Assembly: GCF_014694315.1 (NCBI RefSeq)
Contig: NZ_JAAOXD010000003.1
Location: forward strand, 124,001-188,000
Direction: 5' to 3'
Source of the DNA: Arthrobacter ipis
GTDB lineage: Bacteria > Actinomycetota > Actinomycetes > Actinomycetales > Micrococcaceae
DNA: 64,000 nt
Below the pieces are notes generated by a model, which searched no databases, was not told the DNA's origin, and saw only the letters and a list, made by a program, of their open reading frames with translations. The translations under genes were made by a program, and so were the position numbers. Shown here one piece after another: positions 35,857 to 45,846 of the stretch; position 1 is the stretch's first letter; every line of letters starts with the position of its first letter.

Positions 35857-37131
35857 CTAATTGGCGCCTGGTCCGGAGCCCGCTGTTGCTGACGCCGCTG
35901 CCACTGCAGCCGCTGCCTCCAAGGCCATCCAGGCCTGAAGCTGGGTGGAAAGTTCGACGGCGGCGCCCGGCGGATATGTGTCGCTCGCCGGCCGCCGGGG
36001 TTCGAAGGAGAACAACGATCCGCCGGCCCGCCCGTGCCGGGCCAGCGGTTCGCCTGCGACGATCAGCCGGCGGCCGGCCCAGAGGGCGCCGGCCGTGCCG
36101 GTGACCAGTCCGGCGGCGGTGGCGCGGACGTCCTGCGGCAGCCGCTGGTCGTTCGCGGCCAGCGCCAGGTAGCGGCTGAGGATGCCGGTGAACAGCCCGC
36201 CGTCGCCGGTGCTGTCGCAGCGGAGGACCGGGCTGGCCGCGGGGGTGGCCTCTGTGCTGTTGCCGGTCTTCGTCCCGCCGGCCTCCGGCAGGGTGAGGTG
36301 CGCGGCCACTGCCCGCACCACGGTCGATGCGCGCTCCAAGTTGGCGGTGCCGCCGAGCTCCAGCAGGGCGCCCAGGACAGGCCCCTGGTTGTACGTGTAG
36401 ATCGCCTCCTCCAGCACGGTCTCCCCGGTGCTGCGGATCCGGAGGCCGTCCAGGTAGAGCCCCCGGGTGGGGTCGAACAGCCGCGCATCCAGCCAGTCGA
36501 TCAGCGCCTGCGCCTTGGCGGTGTTGCCCGTGCGTGCATAGTAGAGCGCTACCGGTGCCGTGGCCGGGGTGTTCTTAAAGTCCCGCTTGGTGCTCCAGAA
36601 CGTGCCGCCGCCCAGGTCGTCGGTGGATGCCGAGTCGAACTGCAGGGTCAGGCTCTTGCGGATCCTCTCCTGCCGCCGGGTTCTGGGCTGTCGGCTCTCC
36701 TCGGCCAGCCGCTCCAGGCGGAGTGTGGACAGTGCCAGCCAGGCCATGTCGTCGTAATAATGGTTCACGAACGTCAGGAAATTCCGCAGCCTGATGCCGG
36801 TGACCAGCCGCGAGGCGAGCTGGCCGGCGCTGGGCCGAGTGCCGCCGTCGTACTTTTCCGGCGGCCGCCCCGCCCTCCCGAGTTCGCGAAAGCCCGCGTC
36901 CACGAGGCAGTCCAGATAATGCGCCTGCCACCAGTAGTGCCACGGGCGGCGCAGGTTCTCGATGTGGCCGGAGGGGCGGGCGGTGGCCGCAATGTGCGTC
37001 CCGGGCAGGAAGAACAGCCGCTGGCCGAACAGATGGGTTACCGACCGTGCGGCCTCGTCGGCCCGCTCTGCCCAGGCCGCTGCGGGGGCGGGGACGGCAT
37101 TCGGGGTGGCGTCAGCATCTGGCTGGATCAT
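35857..37131 (-). CDS. Glycoside hydrolase family 76 (endo-alpha-1,6-mannanase-like)
   Basis: This is a 424-residue (alpha/alpha)6-barrel protein with the GH76 catalytic pair in NHYYDDMAWLALSTLRLE, preceded by RRPWHYWWQAHYLDCLVDAG and followed by YTYNQGPVLGALLELGG. GH76 enzymes cleave alpha-1,6-mannan backbones. No signal peptide is evident, so it would act in the cytoplasm or on imported oligomers, unlike secreted GH76 enzymes. The C-terminus is Ala-rich. The gene ends next to the iron operon promoter and is divergent from an SDR gene; neither neighbour explains its job. Confidence 0.85.
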   Translation of the reverse strand: MIQPDADATPNAVPAPAAAWAERADEAARSVTHLFGQRLFFLPGTHIAATARPSGHIENLRRPWHYWWQAHYLDCLVDAGFRELGRAGRPPEKYDGGTRPSAGQLASRLVTGIRLRNFLTFVNHYYDDMAWLALSTLRLERLAEESRQPRTRRQERIRKSLTLQFDSASTDDLGGGTFWSTKRDFKNTPATAPVALYYARTGNTAKAQALIDWLDARLFDPTRGLYLDGLRIRSTGETVLEEAIYTYNQGPVLGALLELGGTANLERASTVVRAVAAHLTLPEAGGTKTGNSTEATPAASPVLRCDSTGDGGLFTGILSRYLALAANDQRLPQDVRATAAGLVTGTAGALWAGRRLIVAGEPLARHGRAGGSLFSFEPRRPASDTYPPGAAVELSTQLQAWMALEAAAAVAAASATAGSGPGAN

Positions 37132-37254
37132 TCCGCCAGCCTAGCGAACCGCCCACCTGGCGACCGGCCAGCCTGGCGACCCGCCCGCCGGGCGACCCGC
37201 GCGGCCCGGGCGGCCGAAAACCGGGCGGCGCGGGGTGCATCCGGCGCCCATTTC

Positions 37255-37272
37255 AGTTAACATGCACTAACT
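37255..37272. promoter_or_regulatory. Candidate TetR-type operator upstream of the SDR gene
   Basis: AGTTA (37255-37259) and TAACT (37268-37272) form an inverted pair around ACATGCAC in an AT-rich island within very GC-rich DNA, 57 bp before the SDR start. TetR-family regulators of acyl-CoA genes often use sites of this look, but no such regulator is in the window. Confidence 0.4.
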
Positions 37273-37328
37273 AACGTTCGCGGCCGGAACCGGATCCGCA
37301 TCGACCTGTTCCGCATCAAGGAGGATGT

Positions 37329-38159
37329 ATGGAAATCGAGGATTCCGTCGCGCTCATCACGGGCGGTGCATCCGGCCTGGGCGCCGCCACGGCCCGGCGG
37401 CTGTTCGATGCCGGCGCCTCTGTGGTTCTTGCCGACCTCGGCACCTCGGCCGGCGCCGCGTACGCCGACGAACTGAATGCGGCCGGCCCGCGGAACCCTG
37501 CGGGCACCGCTTCAGGCCGCGAGGTGGCAGCCCCCAAAGCGGTTTTCGTTCCGGCGGATGTGACCAGCGAGGATCAGGTGCAGGCCGCTGTGGACGCCGC
37601 CGTCGGGCTGGGACCGCTGCGGATCGTGGTGAACTGCGCCGGCATCGCCACGCCGGGCAAGGTCCTGGGCCGCGACGGCGTGCTGCCGCTGGAGACCTTC
37701 CAACGCGTCATCCAGATCAACCTGGTGGGCACCTTCAACGTGGTCCGGCTGGCCGCCGCCGCGATGGCCGCCACGGAGCCGGCTGTCTCCGAGCTCGGCG
37801 GGGAGGAGCGCGGCGTGATCATCAACACCGCCTCGGTAGCCGCGTTCGACGGGCAGATCGGCCAGCCGGCTTACGCTGCATCCAAGGGTGGCGTGGCCGC
37901 CATGACCCTGCCCCTGGCCCGCGAACTGGCCCGGTCCCTCATCCGCGTGGTGACCATCGCGCCCGGGATTTTCGAGACCCCGATGATGGCCGGGCTGCCG
38001 CAGGAGGCGCAGGAGTCACTGGGCCGGCAGGTGCCGCACCCATCCCGCCTGGGCCGGCCCGCCGAGTATGCCAACCTCGCCGCGCACATCGTGGAGAACG
38101 CCATGCTCAACGGCGAAACGATCCGCCTCGACGGCGCCATCCGGATGGGCCCGAAGTGA
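37329..38159 (+). CDS. SDR-family 3-hydroxyacyl-CoA dehydrogenase-like protein
   Basis: This 276-residue short-chain dehydrogenase has the NAD motif TGGASGLG near residue 13, NCAGIATPG, the catalytic Ser in [14 protein letters not shown], and YAASKGG with the Tyr/Lys pair. The ending [32 protein letters not shown] is characteristic of HSD10-type 3-hydroxyacyl-CoA dehydrogenases. AAGGAGG lies just before the ATG. Its stop overlaps the next start (GTGA), tying it to the acyl-CoA dehydrogenase, which supports acyl-CoA oxidation. Confidence 0.9.
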   Translation: MEIEDSVALITGGASGLGAATARRLFDAGASVVLADLGTSAGAAYADELNAAGPRNPAGTASGREVAAPKAVFVPADVTSEDQVQAAVDAAVGLGPLRIVVNCAGIATPGKVLGRDGVLPLETFQRVIQINLVGTFNVVRLAAAAMAATEPAVSELGGEERGVIINTASVAAFDGQIGQPAYAASKGGVAAMTLPLARELARSLIRVVTIAPGIFETPMMAGLPQEAQESLGRQVPHPSRLGRPAEYANLAAHIVENAMLNGETIRLDGAIRMGPK

Positions 38160-39421
38160 ACGGCACCGAAGTGACCGCCGCCAAGCTTGACGGGGCCAAG
38201 CAGGCGACGCCCGCCGTCGACACCCTGCCCACCGCCGACTTCTTTGGCTACGAGTCCCTGCTCAGCGCCTCCGAACAGCGGAAGCTGGGCGAACTGCGGG
38301 AGTTCCTGGCCGCGGAGATCGCGCCGTTCGCCGGGGACTGGTGGAACAAGGCCGAATTTCCGGCGCACATCCTGCCCAAGCTGGCCGCCCTGGAGCTGAG
38401 CACCCCCGCCCAGCGCGGCTACAGCCACCTGTTCGCCGGGCTGGTGATTGCGGAGATGACGCGCGTGGACACGTCGGTCGCCACGTTTTTCCTGGTCCAC
38501 CACGACCTCTTTGTCGAATCGCTCTACCGGTTCGGCTCCGAGGACCAGCGCGGCCGGTACCTCGACGACGCCTCGAACCTGAGAACCACGGGCGCGTTTG
38601 CCCTGACCGAACCGGACCACGGCTCCGACGTCGCCGGCGGCATGGAGACGCGGGCGCGCCGGATATCGGGCCGTACTGGAGAGCCCGACGACAGCGGGGA
38701 CTGCTGGGTGCTGAACGGCGCCAAGCGGTGGATCGGCAACGGGACGTTCTGCGACTACATGCTGGTGTGGGCGCGGGACGAGGCCGACGGCGCGGTCCGC
38801 GGCTTCGTCGTGGATGCCGGCCTGCCCGGGGTGAGCCGCAGCCGGATCGAGAACAAGATCGCGCTGCGCACCGTGCAGAACGCCGACATCGTTTTCGACA
38901 ACGTGCGGGTTGCCGAGGCCGACCGCTTTGCGGGCATCAGCAGCTTCGAGGACACCAACGAGCTGCTCCGCGGCTCCCGCATCATGGTCGCGTGGCAGGC
39001 CGTGGGGCAGCAGCTGGCAGCGTTCGACGTCGCCCGGCAGTACGCCGTCGAACGCCAGCAGTTCGGCCGTCCGCTGGCGAGGTTCCAGCTCATCCAGCAG
39101 CAGCTGGTGTCCATGCTGGGCAACGCCGTCGCGAGCATGGGCATGATGGCCCGGATCGCGCAGCTGCAGGAGACCGCGCAGCTGCAGGAGCGGGGCGCCG
39201 GCATGGCTCAGGTGGCGCTGGCAAAGTCGTACACGTCGGCGAGGATGCGCGAAACAGTGGCGATCGGCCGGTCCATTCTGGGCGGCAACGGCATCGTCAC
39301 GGACTACCGGATGGCCAAGATCTTTGCCGACGCCGAGGCCATTTACACCTACGAGGGCTCGTACGAGATCAACACGCTGATCGTGGGTCGTGCCGTCACC
39401 GGAGTGTCCGCGATCGCCTGA
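38156..39421 (+). CDS. Acyl-CoA dehydrogenase
   Basis: This is a 421-residue FAD enzyme of the acyl-CoA dehydrogenase fold. [14 protein letters not shown] contacts FAD and substrate, [17 protein letters not shown] is the FAD-binding helix region, and [22 protein letters not shown] places the base Glu as in the glutaryl-/short-chain branch. It starts with GTG overlapping the SDR stop. An 18-bp tandem duplication inside the gene gives [12 protein letters not shown] (around 39160-39195) and keeps the frame. The substrate is undefined. The first 30 residues look like a disordered leader. Confidence 0.9.
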   Translation: MNGTEVTAAKLDGAKQATPAVDTLPTADFFGYESLLSASEQRKLGELREFLAAEIAPFAGDWWNKAEFPAHILPKLAALELSTPAQRGYSHLFAGLVIAEMTRVDTSVATFFLVHHDLFVESLYRFGSEDQRGRYLDDASNLRTTGAFALTEPDHGSDVAGGMETRARRISGRTGEPDDSGDCWVLNGAKRWIGNGTFCDYMLVWARDEADGAVRGFVVDAGLPGVSRSRIENKIALRTVQNADIVFDNVRVAEADRFAGISSFEDTNELLRGSRIMVAWQAVGQQLAAFDVARQYAVERQQFGRPLARFQLIQQQLVSMLGNAVASMGMMARIAQLQETAQLQERGAGMAQVALAKSYTSARMRETVAIGRSILGGNGIVTDYRMAKIFADAEAIYTYEGSYEINTLIVGRAVTGVSAIA

Positions 39422-39444
39422 CGGTGCTCCGGCCCCAGAGCGGA

Positions 39445-39507
39445 GCGCGAACTGGCAGCTAATGACCCCAGATCTCCGGTTTGAGGGCATTACCTGCCAG
39501 TTCGCGC
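39445..39507. repeat. Intergenic palindrome, GCGCGAAC family, copy 2
   Basis: Arms of 20 bp with one mismatch, GCGCGAACTGGCAGCTAATG (39445-39464) and its complement (39488-39507), surround a 23-bp loop with CCCCAGA and GGTTTGAGGG, resembling the loop of copy 1. It lies between the convergent acyl-CoA dehydrogenase and DUF1684 genes, so it may also end transcription. Confidence 0.8.
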
Positions 39508-39534
39508 GTGGGAACGGGGTGCTGAGGAGGAATC

Positions 39535-40353
39535 CTAGGAGGCGGGCTGCTTCTCCCCGGCTTCGATCCGCGCGTCCAGGCTGTTGTTCCGCACCGGCAT
39601 CGGGCACGTGCCGTAGGGCGTGAAGGCGCTGGGGTAGTTGATGGCACGGTTGAAGTCCAAAACCACGGAGCCGTCCGGCCGCGGGCGCGCGGTGGAGACC
39701 TTGCGCCATTCGTCAGTCGTGTCGCCGTTGGTCTCGTCGTGGAACGTGACTGTCAGGGCGCCGAGCTTCTCCTCCTCGGCATGGAGCCGGTACTCGTGGT
39801 CCTTGCCGGGCAGCCGGAACACCAGTTCGCCGACGCTGCGGTGCACCCCGTCCACCAGCGGATTGGCCGTGGAAATGGGCACGTCCACGGGCTCCGGGTA
39901 GGCCTCGAACCTGGCCTCCACGGCAAGGTCGGGCCGGTAATCGAAGGTGGGCACGCCGTCGAACTCGGTGAACACCGGCGACGCGGAATCCCGGGTGCGG
40001 ATCGCATACCTGTCCGCGCGCATCGCCAGTTCCACCACGACCTGCCGGCCGTCCGCGCCGCCGAACTGCACCCACATGAGCGACTCCTCATCGGCGAGCT
40101 GCGCACTGACCGTCCCGTCCACCGGCTTCCCGGTCTCCACGAGCGTCAGCCCGTCTGACGCCGAAGCGGTGAGCGTCGCCGTCGTGCTGTCCGCTGACCA
40201 CAGTCCGGGAACGAGGTCGACGGCGGCCGGCTGGCTTTCCAGCCACTGGAACGATGTGAGCGTTAGCCAGCCGTGTTCGGCCGCGAGTGCTGTGTTGCGG
40301 CCTTTGCGGAAGCGGAGCCAGCGCTCCAATTGGGCGTCTGCTGCGGTGCTCAT
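39535..40353 (-). CDS. DUF1684-domain protein
   Basis: This 272-residue protein is dominated by the DUF1684 core: LTSFQWLES near the start, FTEFDGVPTFDYRPDLAVEARFEAY, VFRLPGKDHEYRLHAEEE, and the well-conserved end VVLDFNRAINYPSAFTPYGTCPMPVRNN. Function is unknown for the family. No signal peptide is seen. The ATG has GGAGGA 4-5 bp upstream on the minus strand; an in-frame ATG 24 bp earlier lacks one. It is divergent from a small membrane-protein gene. Confidence 0.85.
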   Translation of the reverse strand: MSTAADAQLERWLRFRKGRNTALAAEHGWLTLTSFQWLESQPAAVDLVPGLWSADSTTATLTASASDGLTLVETGKPVDGTVSAQLADEESLMWVQFGGADGRQVVVELAMRADRYAIRTRDSASPVFTEFDGVPTFDYRPDLAVEARFEAYPEPVDVPISTANPLVDGVHRSVGELVFRLPGKDHEYRLHAEEEKLGALTVTFHDETNGDTTDEWRKVSTARPRPDGSVVLDFNRAINYPSAFTPYGTCPMPVRNNSLDARIEAGEKQPAS

Positions 40354-40429
40354 GTGTCCTCCAACGGTGTGTGCCATCCTCGCCAGCTTAGGGGTCAACC
40401 CCGGGCCGCGGCAGGCGTAGCCTTGGGGT

Positions 40430-40762
40430 ATGGCCTTGGACGCTGTTCTGACGGTGCTTGTTTGCGTTACCATCGTGTCGGCGCTGACCCTCGCGGGGAT
40501 GGCTGTGCAGAAGCGGGGCGTCGATCCGAAGGGTGCCGCGGGAACGCTGGGCAGCGCCCTGGCGGGGTTCGATCCGGCCACCGGCACACCGACCCATTCG
40601 GCGGCGCTGGCGGCGCGGGAAGAACAGAAACGAAAGCGGCATGAAGCGCCCAGCGCGGGTCCCGGACCGGAGGCGAACGGTCCGTATTCGGGCCGGATCC
40701 GGTTGCATGCGGCCCCTCTACAGGCACCGGCCGCTCCGGTTCAAGGGCCGGACAACATCTGA
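40430..40762 (+). CDS. Small single-pass membrane protein, hypothetical
   Basis: This is a 110-residue protein of unknown function. Residues 4-24 form one TM helix (DAVLTVLVCVTIVSALTLAG), followed by a cytoplasmic Gly/Ala region (VDPKGAAGTLGSALAGFDPATG), a basic EEQKRKRHE patch and a Pro/Ala-rich tail. Position between the DUF1684 gene and ppc, with its own start and stop, supports a real gene, but no family is recognised. Confidence 0.6.
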   Translation: MALDAVLTVLVCVTIVSALTLAGMAVQKRGVDPKGAAGTLGSALAGFDPATGTPTHSAALAAREEQKRKRHEAPSAGPGPEANGPYSGRIRLHAAPLQAPAAPVQGPDNI

Positions 40763-40876
40763 GACATATTCCCGGGCTCCGGCCGGCTGCGGGTAACATC
40801 CCATAGGAACAGTAACCGGGCTCACAGTATCCAGCGCAGTGTACGAGCCAAGTCGAACACTCGAAAGATAGTTTCC

Positions 40877-43687
40877 ATGGCTGACACTGCAATGAATTCA
40901 GAAACAGATCTCGCCGCCGAACTCCGCGCCGACGTCCGCCGAGTCTCCACGCTGCTGGGCGAATCCCTGGTCCGCCAGCACGGCCCCGAACTCCTCGACC
41001 TGGTGGAGCAGGTGCGCCTGCTCACCAAGGAATCCAAGGAGGCCGCCCGGGGCGGCGCGGAGGCCACGGGCCCCTGGAGCGCGCACGACGTCGTTGCCCA
41101 GGTCCGCGAGCTGCTCGCCTCCCTGCCGCTCGAGCAGGCGACCGACTTGGTCCGCGCCTTCGCCTTCTACTTCCACCTCGCCAACGCCGCCGAACAGGTC
41201 CACCGGGTCCGGGGGCTGCGCACCCGGCAGGAGAAGGACGGCTGGCTGGCCAAGGCCGTCGAGGACATCGCGGGGCAGGCCGGCCCGGCGGTGCTGCAGG
41301 AGGTGGTCAACGAGCTGGATGTGCGCCCCATCTTCACCGCGCACCCCACCGAGGCGTCCCGCCGGTCCGTGCTCGACAAGATCCGCAAGCTCTCGGACGT
41401 GCTGGCCCAGCCCACCGAGGAGGGCACCAGCGCCCGGCGCCGGCAGGACCGGCAGCTGTCGGAGATGATCGACCAGATGTGGCAGACGGACGAGCTGCGC
41501 CAGGTCCGGCCGACACCGGTGGACGAGGCCCGCAACGCCATCTACTACCTCGACAGCATCCTGACGGACGCGCTGCCGGCGATGCTGACGGATTTCTCGG
41601 AACTCCTCGGCGAACACGGCGTCACACTGCCGGCCCAGAACGCCCCGATCCGGTTCGGCTCCTGGATCGGCGGTGACCGAGACGGCAACCCCAACGTCAC
41701 CGCCGCCGTCACGCACGAGATTCTGCAGCTGCAGAACCAGCATGCGGTCCGGATCAGCATTGCCATGATCGACGAACTCATCTCCGTCCTGTCCAACTCC
41801 ACGGCCCTCGCCGGCGCGGACCAGGCGCTCCTCGATTCGATCGACGCCGACCTCGCGAAGCTGCCCGGCCTGGACCGCCGCATCCTGGAACTCAATGCCC
41901 AGGAGCCCTACCGGCTGAAGCTGACCTGCATCAAGGCCAAGCTCATCAACACCGGCAAGCGGGTGGCAGCGGGGTCCAAGCACCAGCCGGGGCGTGACTA
42001 CACCTCCACGGAGGAGCTCATCGCCGAACTCGAACTGCTGGAAATGTCCCTGCGCAACCACTCGGCGTCCCTTGCTGCGGACGGCGCGCTGGCACGTGTC
42101 CGCCGCGCCATCGCCTCCTTCGGCCTCCACCTGGCCACCCTCGACATCCGCGAACACGCCGACCACCACCACGACGCCGTCGGCCAGCTCATGGACCGCC
42201 TCGGCGGTCCCGGAATCCGGTACGCCGAACTGACCCGCGAGGAGCGCCTCGAGGTCCTGAGCGCCGAGCTCGCGTCCCGGCGTCCGCTGTCCGGCCACCC
42301 GATCAAGCTCGACGGCGCCGCTGACGGCACGTACGACGTCTTCCGGGAGATCCGCCGCGCCCTGCGCACGTACGGCCCGGACGTCATCGAAACCTACATC
42401 ATCTCCATGACCCGCGGCGCGGACGACGTCCTGGCCGCTGCCGTCCTGGCGCGCGAGGCCGGCCTCGTCAGCATTTTCGGCGACGCCCCGTACGCCAAGA
42501 TTGGCTTCGCGCCGCTGCTGGAGACCGTTGAGGAGCTGCGTGCCTCGGCGGAGATCGTGGACCAGCTGCTGTCCGACCCGTCCTACCGCGAGCTGGTCCG
42601 GCTGCGCGGGGATGTCCAGGAGGTCATGCTCGGCTACTCGGACTCCAACAAGGAATCCGGCGTGATGACCAGCCAGTGGGAAATCCACAAGACGCAGAGG
42701 AAGCTCCGCGACATCGCCTCCAAGCACGGCGTCCGCGTGCGCCTGTTCCACGGCCGCGGCGGTTCCGTGGGCCGAGGCGGCGGACCTACTTACGACGCCA
42801 TCATGGCGCAGCCGAACGGCGTCCTCGAGGGCGAAATCAAGTTCACTGAACAGGGCGAGGTCATCTCGGACAAGTACTCCCTGCCGGAACTTGCCCGGGA
42901 AAACCTGGAGCTGTCCCTCGCTGCGGTGCTGCAGGGGTCTGCGCTGCACCGCACGCCGCGCACCTCGGACGACCAGCGCGAGCGGTTCGGGCACGTCATG
43001 GAGACCATCTCCGAGGCTGCGTTCGCCCGGTACCGCAGCCTCATCGACCACCCGGACCTGCCGGCGTACTTCCTGGCCTCGACGCCGGTGGAGCAGCTCG
43101 GTTCGCTGAACATCGGTTCCCGCCCGTCCAAGCGCCCGGATTCCGGTGCCGGGCTGGGCGGCCTGCGTGCCATACCGTGGGTGTTCGGCTGGACCCAGTC
43201 CCGGCAGATCGTGCCGGGCTGGTTTGGCGTGGGCTCCGGGCTGAAGGCGGCACGGGAAGCCGGGAACTCCGCCCAGCTCGTGGAGATGATGCACGGCTGG
43301 CACTTCTTCCGCTCGGTGCTGTCCAACGTGGAGATGACCCTCGCCAAGACGGACATGGAGATCGCCGGATACTACGTGGACACCCTGGTCCCGGCTGAGC
43401 TGCACCACCTCTTCCGCGCCATCCGCGAAGAGTACGAGCTCACCGTCTCGGAGATCCAGAACCTCACCGGCGAGAACCTACTGCTGGACGCCCAGCCCAC
43501 GCTCAAGCGGTCCCTGGAAATCCGCGACCAGTACCTCGACCCGATCAGCTACCTCCAGGTGGAACTGCTCCGCCGCGTGCGGGCAGAAGGTGCCAGCATT
43601 TCCGCAGGCGAGATTGACGAGCGCCTGCAGCGGGCCATGCTCATCACCGTCAACGGCGTGGCAGCAGGCCTTCGGAACACCGGGTAG
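40877..43687 (+). CDS. ppc: Phosphoenolpyruvate carboxylase
   Basis: This is a 936-residue full-length PEP carboxylase that makes oxaloacetate from PEP and bicarbonate, refilling the TCA cycle. [14 protein letters not shown] carries the first catalytic His, [19 protein letters not shown] the PEP site, and [19 protein letters not shown] the second catalytic His and Arg loop. The C-terminal NTG ending is typical. The gene is monocistronic and ends against a large inverted repeat array. PEP carboxylase complements the glyoxylate genes: the first is used on sugars, the second on C2 compounds. Confidence 0.97.
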   Translation: MADTAMNSETDLAAELRADVRRVSTLLGESLVRQHGPELLDLVEQVRLLTKESKEAARGGAEATGPWSAHDVVAQVRELLASLPLEQATDLVRAFAFYFHLANAAEQVHRVRGLRTRQEKDGWLAKAVEDIAGQAGPAVLQEVVNELDVRPIFTAHPTEASRRSVLDKIRKLSDVLAQPTEEGTSARRRQDRQLSEMIDQMWQTDELRQVRPTPVDEARNAIYYLDSILTDALPAMLTDFSELLGEHGVTLPAQNAPIRFGSWIGGDRDGNPNVTAAVTHEILQLQNQHAVRISIAMIDELISVLSNSTALAGADQALLDSIDADLAKLPGLDRRILELNAQEPYRLKLTCIKAKLINTGKRVAAGSKHQPGRDYTSTEELIAELELLEMSLRNHSASLAADGALARVRRAIASFGLHLATLDIREHADHHHDAVGQLMDRLGGPGIRYAELTREERLEVLSAELASRRPLSGHPIKLDGAADGTYDVFREIRRALRTYGPDVIETYIISMTRGADDVLAAAVLAREAGLVSIFGDAPYAKIGFAPLLETVEELRASAEIVDQLLSDPSYRELVRLRGDVQEVMLGYSDSNKESGVMTSQWEIHKTQRKLRDIASKHGVRVRLFHGRGGSVGRGGGPTYDAIMAQPNGVLEGEIKFTEQGEVISDKYSLPELARENLELSLAAVLQGSALHRTPRTSDDQRERFGHVMETISEAAFARYRSLIDHPDLPAYFLASTPVEQLGSLNIGSRPSKRPDSGAGLGGLRAIPWVFGWTQSRQIVPGWFGVGSGLKAAREAGNSAQLVEMMHGWHFFRSVLSNVEMTLAKTDMEIAGYYVDTLVPAELHHLFRAIREEYELTVSEIQNLTGENLLLDAQPTLKRSLEIRDQYLDPISYLQVELLRRVRAEGASISAGEIDERLQRAMLITVNGVAAGLRNTG

Positions 43688-43698
43688 CCCGCACTGCC

Positions 43699-43920
43699 CC
43701 GGACGCTTCCTCACCTTTCGTCGCGTTTTTCCGGACGCGTCCTCACCTTTCGTCGCGTTTTTCCGGACGCGTCCTCACCTTTCGTCGGTTCCTTCCAAAC
43801 CCTTCCTCACCCCTGAGGAAGGGTTTGGCCTGAGGCGGCAGGACGTGAGGGCTGGTTCGGGGTGAGGCGACGGGATGTGAGGACGCGTTTGGATTGAAGC
43901 GACAGGATCTGAGGACGCGT
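43699..43920. repeat. Inverted array of 32-bp repeats after ppc
   Basis: Three head-to-tail 32-bp units (43699-43794; core ACGCGTCCTCACCTTTCGTC) are followed by a 34-bp palindrome with 15-bp arms, CCAAACCCTTCCTCA (43795-43809) and its complement (43814-43828). Three further 32-bp-period units (about 43831-43920) are inverted, less exact relatives with cores such as GAGGACGCG. The array fills the gap between the converging ppc and ATPase genes. There are no unique spacers, so it is not CRISPR. Confidence 0.8.
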
Positions 43921-44678
43921 CAGCTGCCGTAATGCACCACGATGGTCCGGCGGGGCGTCGTGCTGGGGACACCGTGGCCGTCGTCGGAATAGGCCACGGT
44001 GCTCACGCGCACACCGTACAGGGCTGAGAGTTCGGCGTCGGTCAGGAGTTCCGAAGCGTGGCCGGTCCGCACACCCGAGCGGCCCAGCAGGACCACGCGG
44101 TCGGCAAGGTGCAGGGCGTGGTCGGGATGGTGGGTGCTCAGGAGCAGGGCCATGCCGTCGGCCATCAGTTCGCGCAGCAGAGTCAGGACACGTGCCTGGT
44201 TCTTGAGGTCCAGGCCGGTGGCGGGCTCGTCCAGCACCAGGATGGGTGAGCCGGCGGCGATGGCCCGGGCGATCAGTATCAGCTGCTGCTCGCCCCCGCT
44301 GAGGGTGGGGAAACGCCGGTCCCACAGCCCGGCCGCGCCCACCCGCTCCATCGCCTCCAGAGCTGCCTCGTGGTCGGATGCCCCCGGTGTCCGGAACACG
44401 CCCACGTGCCGGGCCCGCCCCATCAGGACCATGTCCAGCGCCCGGTAGGCGAAGGCACTGCCGTGGGCCTGCGGGACGTAGCCGGCGCTCTCACTGCGCC
44501 GGACCGTTCCCTCTTGCGGGTCCAGCAACCCGGCGGCACAGCGCACCAGGGTGGTCTTGCCGCTGCCGTTGGGACCCAACACGGCAGTGGCGGTCCCCGG
44601 CGGCACCCGGAAGCTGACGCCGCGGAACACCCAGTCCCGGGGCGAGTAGCCGAAGCCCACGCCGTCGAGTTCAAGCAC
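43920..44678 (-). CDS. ABC transporter ATP-binding protein, FecE/BtuD type
   Basis: This 252-residue ATPase has Walker A LGPNGSGKTTLV near residue 33, signature LSGGEQQLILIARAIA, Walker B ILVLDEPATGLD and switch His in STHHPDHAL. It resembles FecE/BtuD ATPases that partner FecCD permeases. The GTG start overlaps the permease stop by 8 bp. Its stop touches the 32-bp repeat array. The substrate of the complex is a metal-siderophore, cobalamin or nickel chelate. No iron box is seen upstream of this operon. Confidence 0.9.
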   Translation of the reverse strand: MLELDGVGFGYSPRDWVFRGVSFRVPPGTATAVLGPNGSGKTTLVRCAAGLLDPQEGTVRRSESAGYVPQAHGSAFAYRALDMVLMGRARHVGVFRTPGASDHEAALEAMERVGAAGLWDRRFPTLSGGEQQLILIARAIAAGSPILVLDEPATGLDLKNQARVLTLLRELMADGMALLLSTHHPDHALHLADRVVLLGRSGVRTGHASELLTDAELSALYGVRVSTVAYSDDGHGVPSTTPRRTIVVHYGS

Positions 44679-45846
44679 TGTCCCAGACCTTCTCGCGGTT
44701 CCGGCGCAGGAGCAGGAAGAACACGGGCGCGCCGATCAGGGCCGTGAGGACCCCGAGCGGGATCTCCCCGGCGGTGGCGGTGCGCGCGATGGTATCCACC
44801 AGAACGATGTAGGAGCCGCCCAGCAGGAAGGAGACGGGCAGGAGGACACGGTGGTCCGGTCCGACCCACATCCGGGCAAGGTGCGGGATCACCAGGCCCA
44901 CCCAGCTCACGGCGCCGCTGACCGCCACCGCGCCGGCCACGATCAGCGCTACGGCCACCAGCACAACCCAGCGGAGTGGGCGCGGGCGCACACCCAGGGC
45001 GACCGCGTCCTCGTCGCCGAGCGACAGCACGTTGATCCGCCAGCGCAGGGCCACGAGGACGGCGGCCCCGCCAAGGACAGGGATCAGGGCCACCGCCACT
45101 TTGGCAAAGGTTGCCGTGGATACGCTGCCCAGCAGCCAGAAGACGATGGCGGGCAGCGTGGTGTTGGGATCCGCAATGTAGGTCACCAATGCCACCAGGG
45201 CCGAGAAGAAGGACCCGGTGACCACGCCGCCGAGCACGATCATGAGCATCGGCGTCCCAGCGCGGCCCGAGGTGATCAGGAACAGGGTCCCGAGTGCCAG
45301 CAGCCCGCACATGAAGGAGCCGCCCACCAGGAGGAGCGGACCCAGTCCGAGCAGCAGCGCAAGGGCTCCGCCGAAGGATGCGCCGGCAGACACGCCGATG
45401 ATCTCGGGGCTGACCAGGGGGTTGCGGAAAATGGCCTGCAGCGCTGCCCCGCCAATCGCCAGGCCGCCGCCCACCAGCAACGCGAGCAGGACCCGGGGCA
45501 CCCGCACCAGCAGGACCACGTTCTGTTCGGTGCCGCTGGCTTGAACCGGGACCGGGGCGAGCTGCGCGGTCAGGATCTGGACGACGTGGTCCAGCGGCAC
45601 GCTGTACCGCCCCACCGCCAGCGCCAGCACTGCCACTGCGGCAAGGAAGCAGGCAGTGAGGGCAATGGGAACGACGACGGCGGGTTCCCGCCGTCGTTCT
45701 CCCGTCTCTCGTTTCCCAAGCGTGTGTTCCCCTGCCTGCCGTTTCACAGCGCCGCCCGGGCCCGCCCGTGGCAGTGCCGGCTGCGCCGGTCCCAGGCCGC
45801 CGGGCCGCCGCCTGCCTAGCCGCGGGGAACCCGCCTCATCAAGCAT
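44671..45846 (-). CDS. FecCD-family ABC transporter permease
   Basis: This is a permease of about 391 residues and 9-10 TM helices with FecCD landmarks RVPRVLLALLVGGGLAIGGAALQAIFRNPLVSPEIIGVSAG and GAVSWVGLVIPHLARMWVG near the C-terminus. The ATG chosen (MLDEAGSPRLG) overlaps the binding-protein stop by 8 bp; the first 50 residues are Gly/Arg-rich, so a later GTG is possible. It carries an iron-chelate, cobalamin or nickel-chelate type cargo. Operon order is binding protein, permease, ATPase. Confidence 0.9.
   Translation of the reverse strand: MLDEAGSPRLGRRRPGGLGPAQPALPRAGPGGAVKRQAGEHTLGKRETGERRREPAVVVPIALTACFLAAVAVLALAVGRYSVPLDHVVQILTAQLAPVPVQASGTEQNVVLLVRVPRVLLALLVGGGLAIGGAALQAIFRNPLVSPEIIGVSAGASFGGALALLLGLGPLLLVGGSFMCGLLALGTLFLITSGRAGTPMLMIVLGGVVTGSFFSALVALVTYIADPNTTLPAIVFWLLGSVSTATFAKVAVALIPVLGGAAVLVALRWRINVLSLGDEDAVALGVRPRPLRWVVLVAVALIVAGAVAVSGAVSWVGLVIPHLARMWVGPDHRVLLPVSFLLGGSYIVLVDTIARTATAGEIPLGVLTALIGAPVFFLLLRRNREKVWDSA

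Noticed and set aside
43699..43794. CRISPR array suggested by evenly spaced 32-bp repeats
   Set aside because: The repeats abut directly with no unique spacers, half are inverted, and no cas genes are near.
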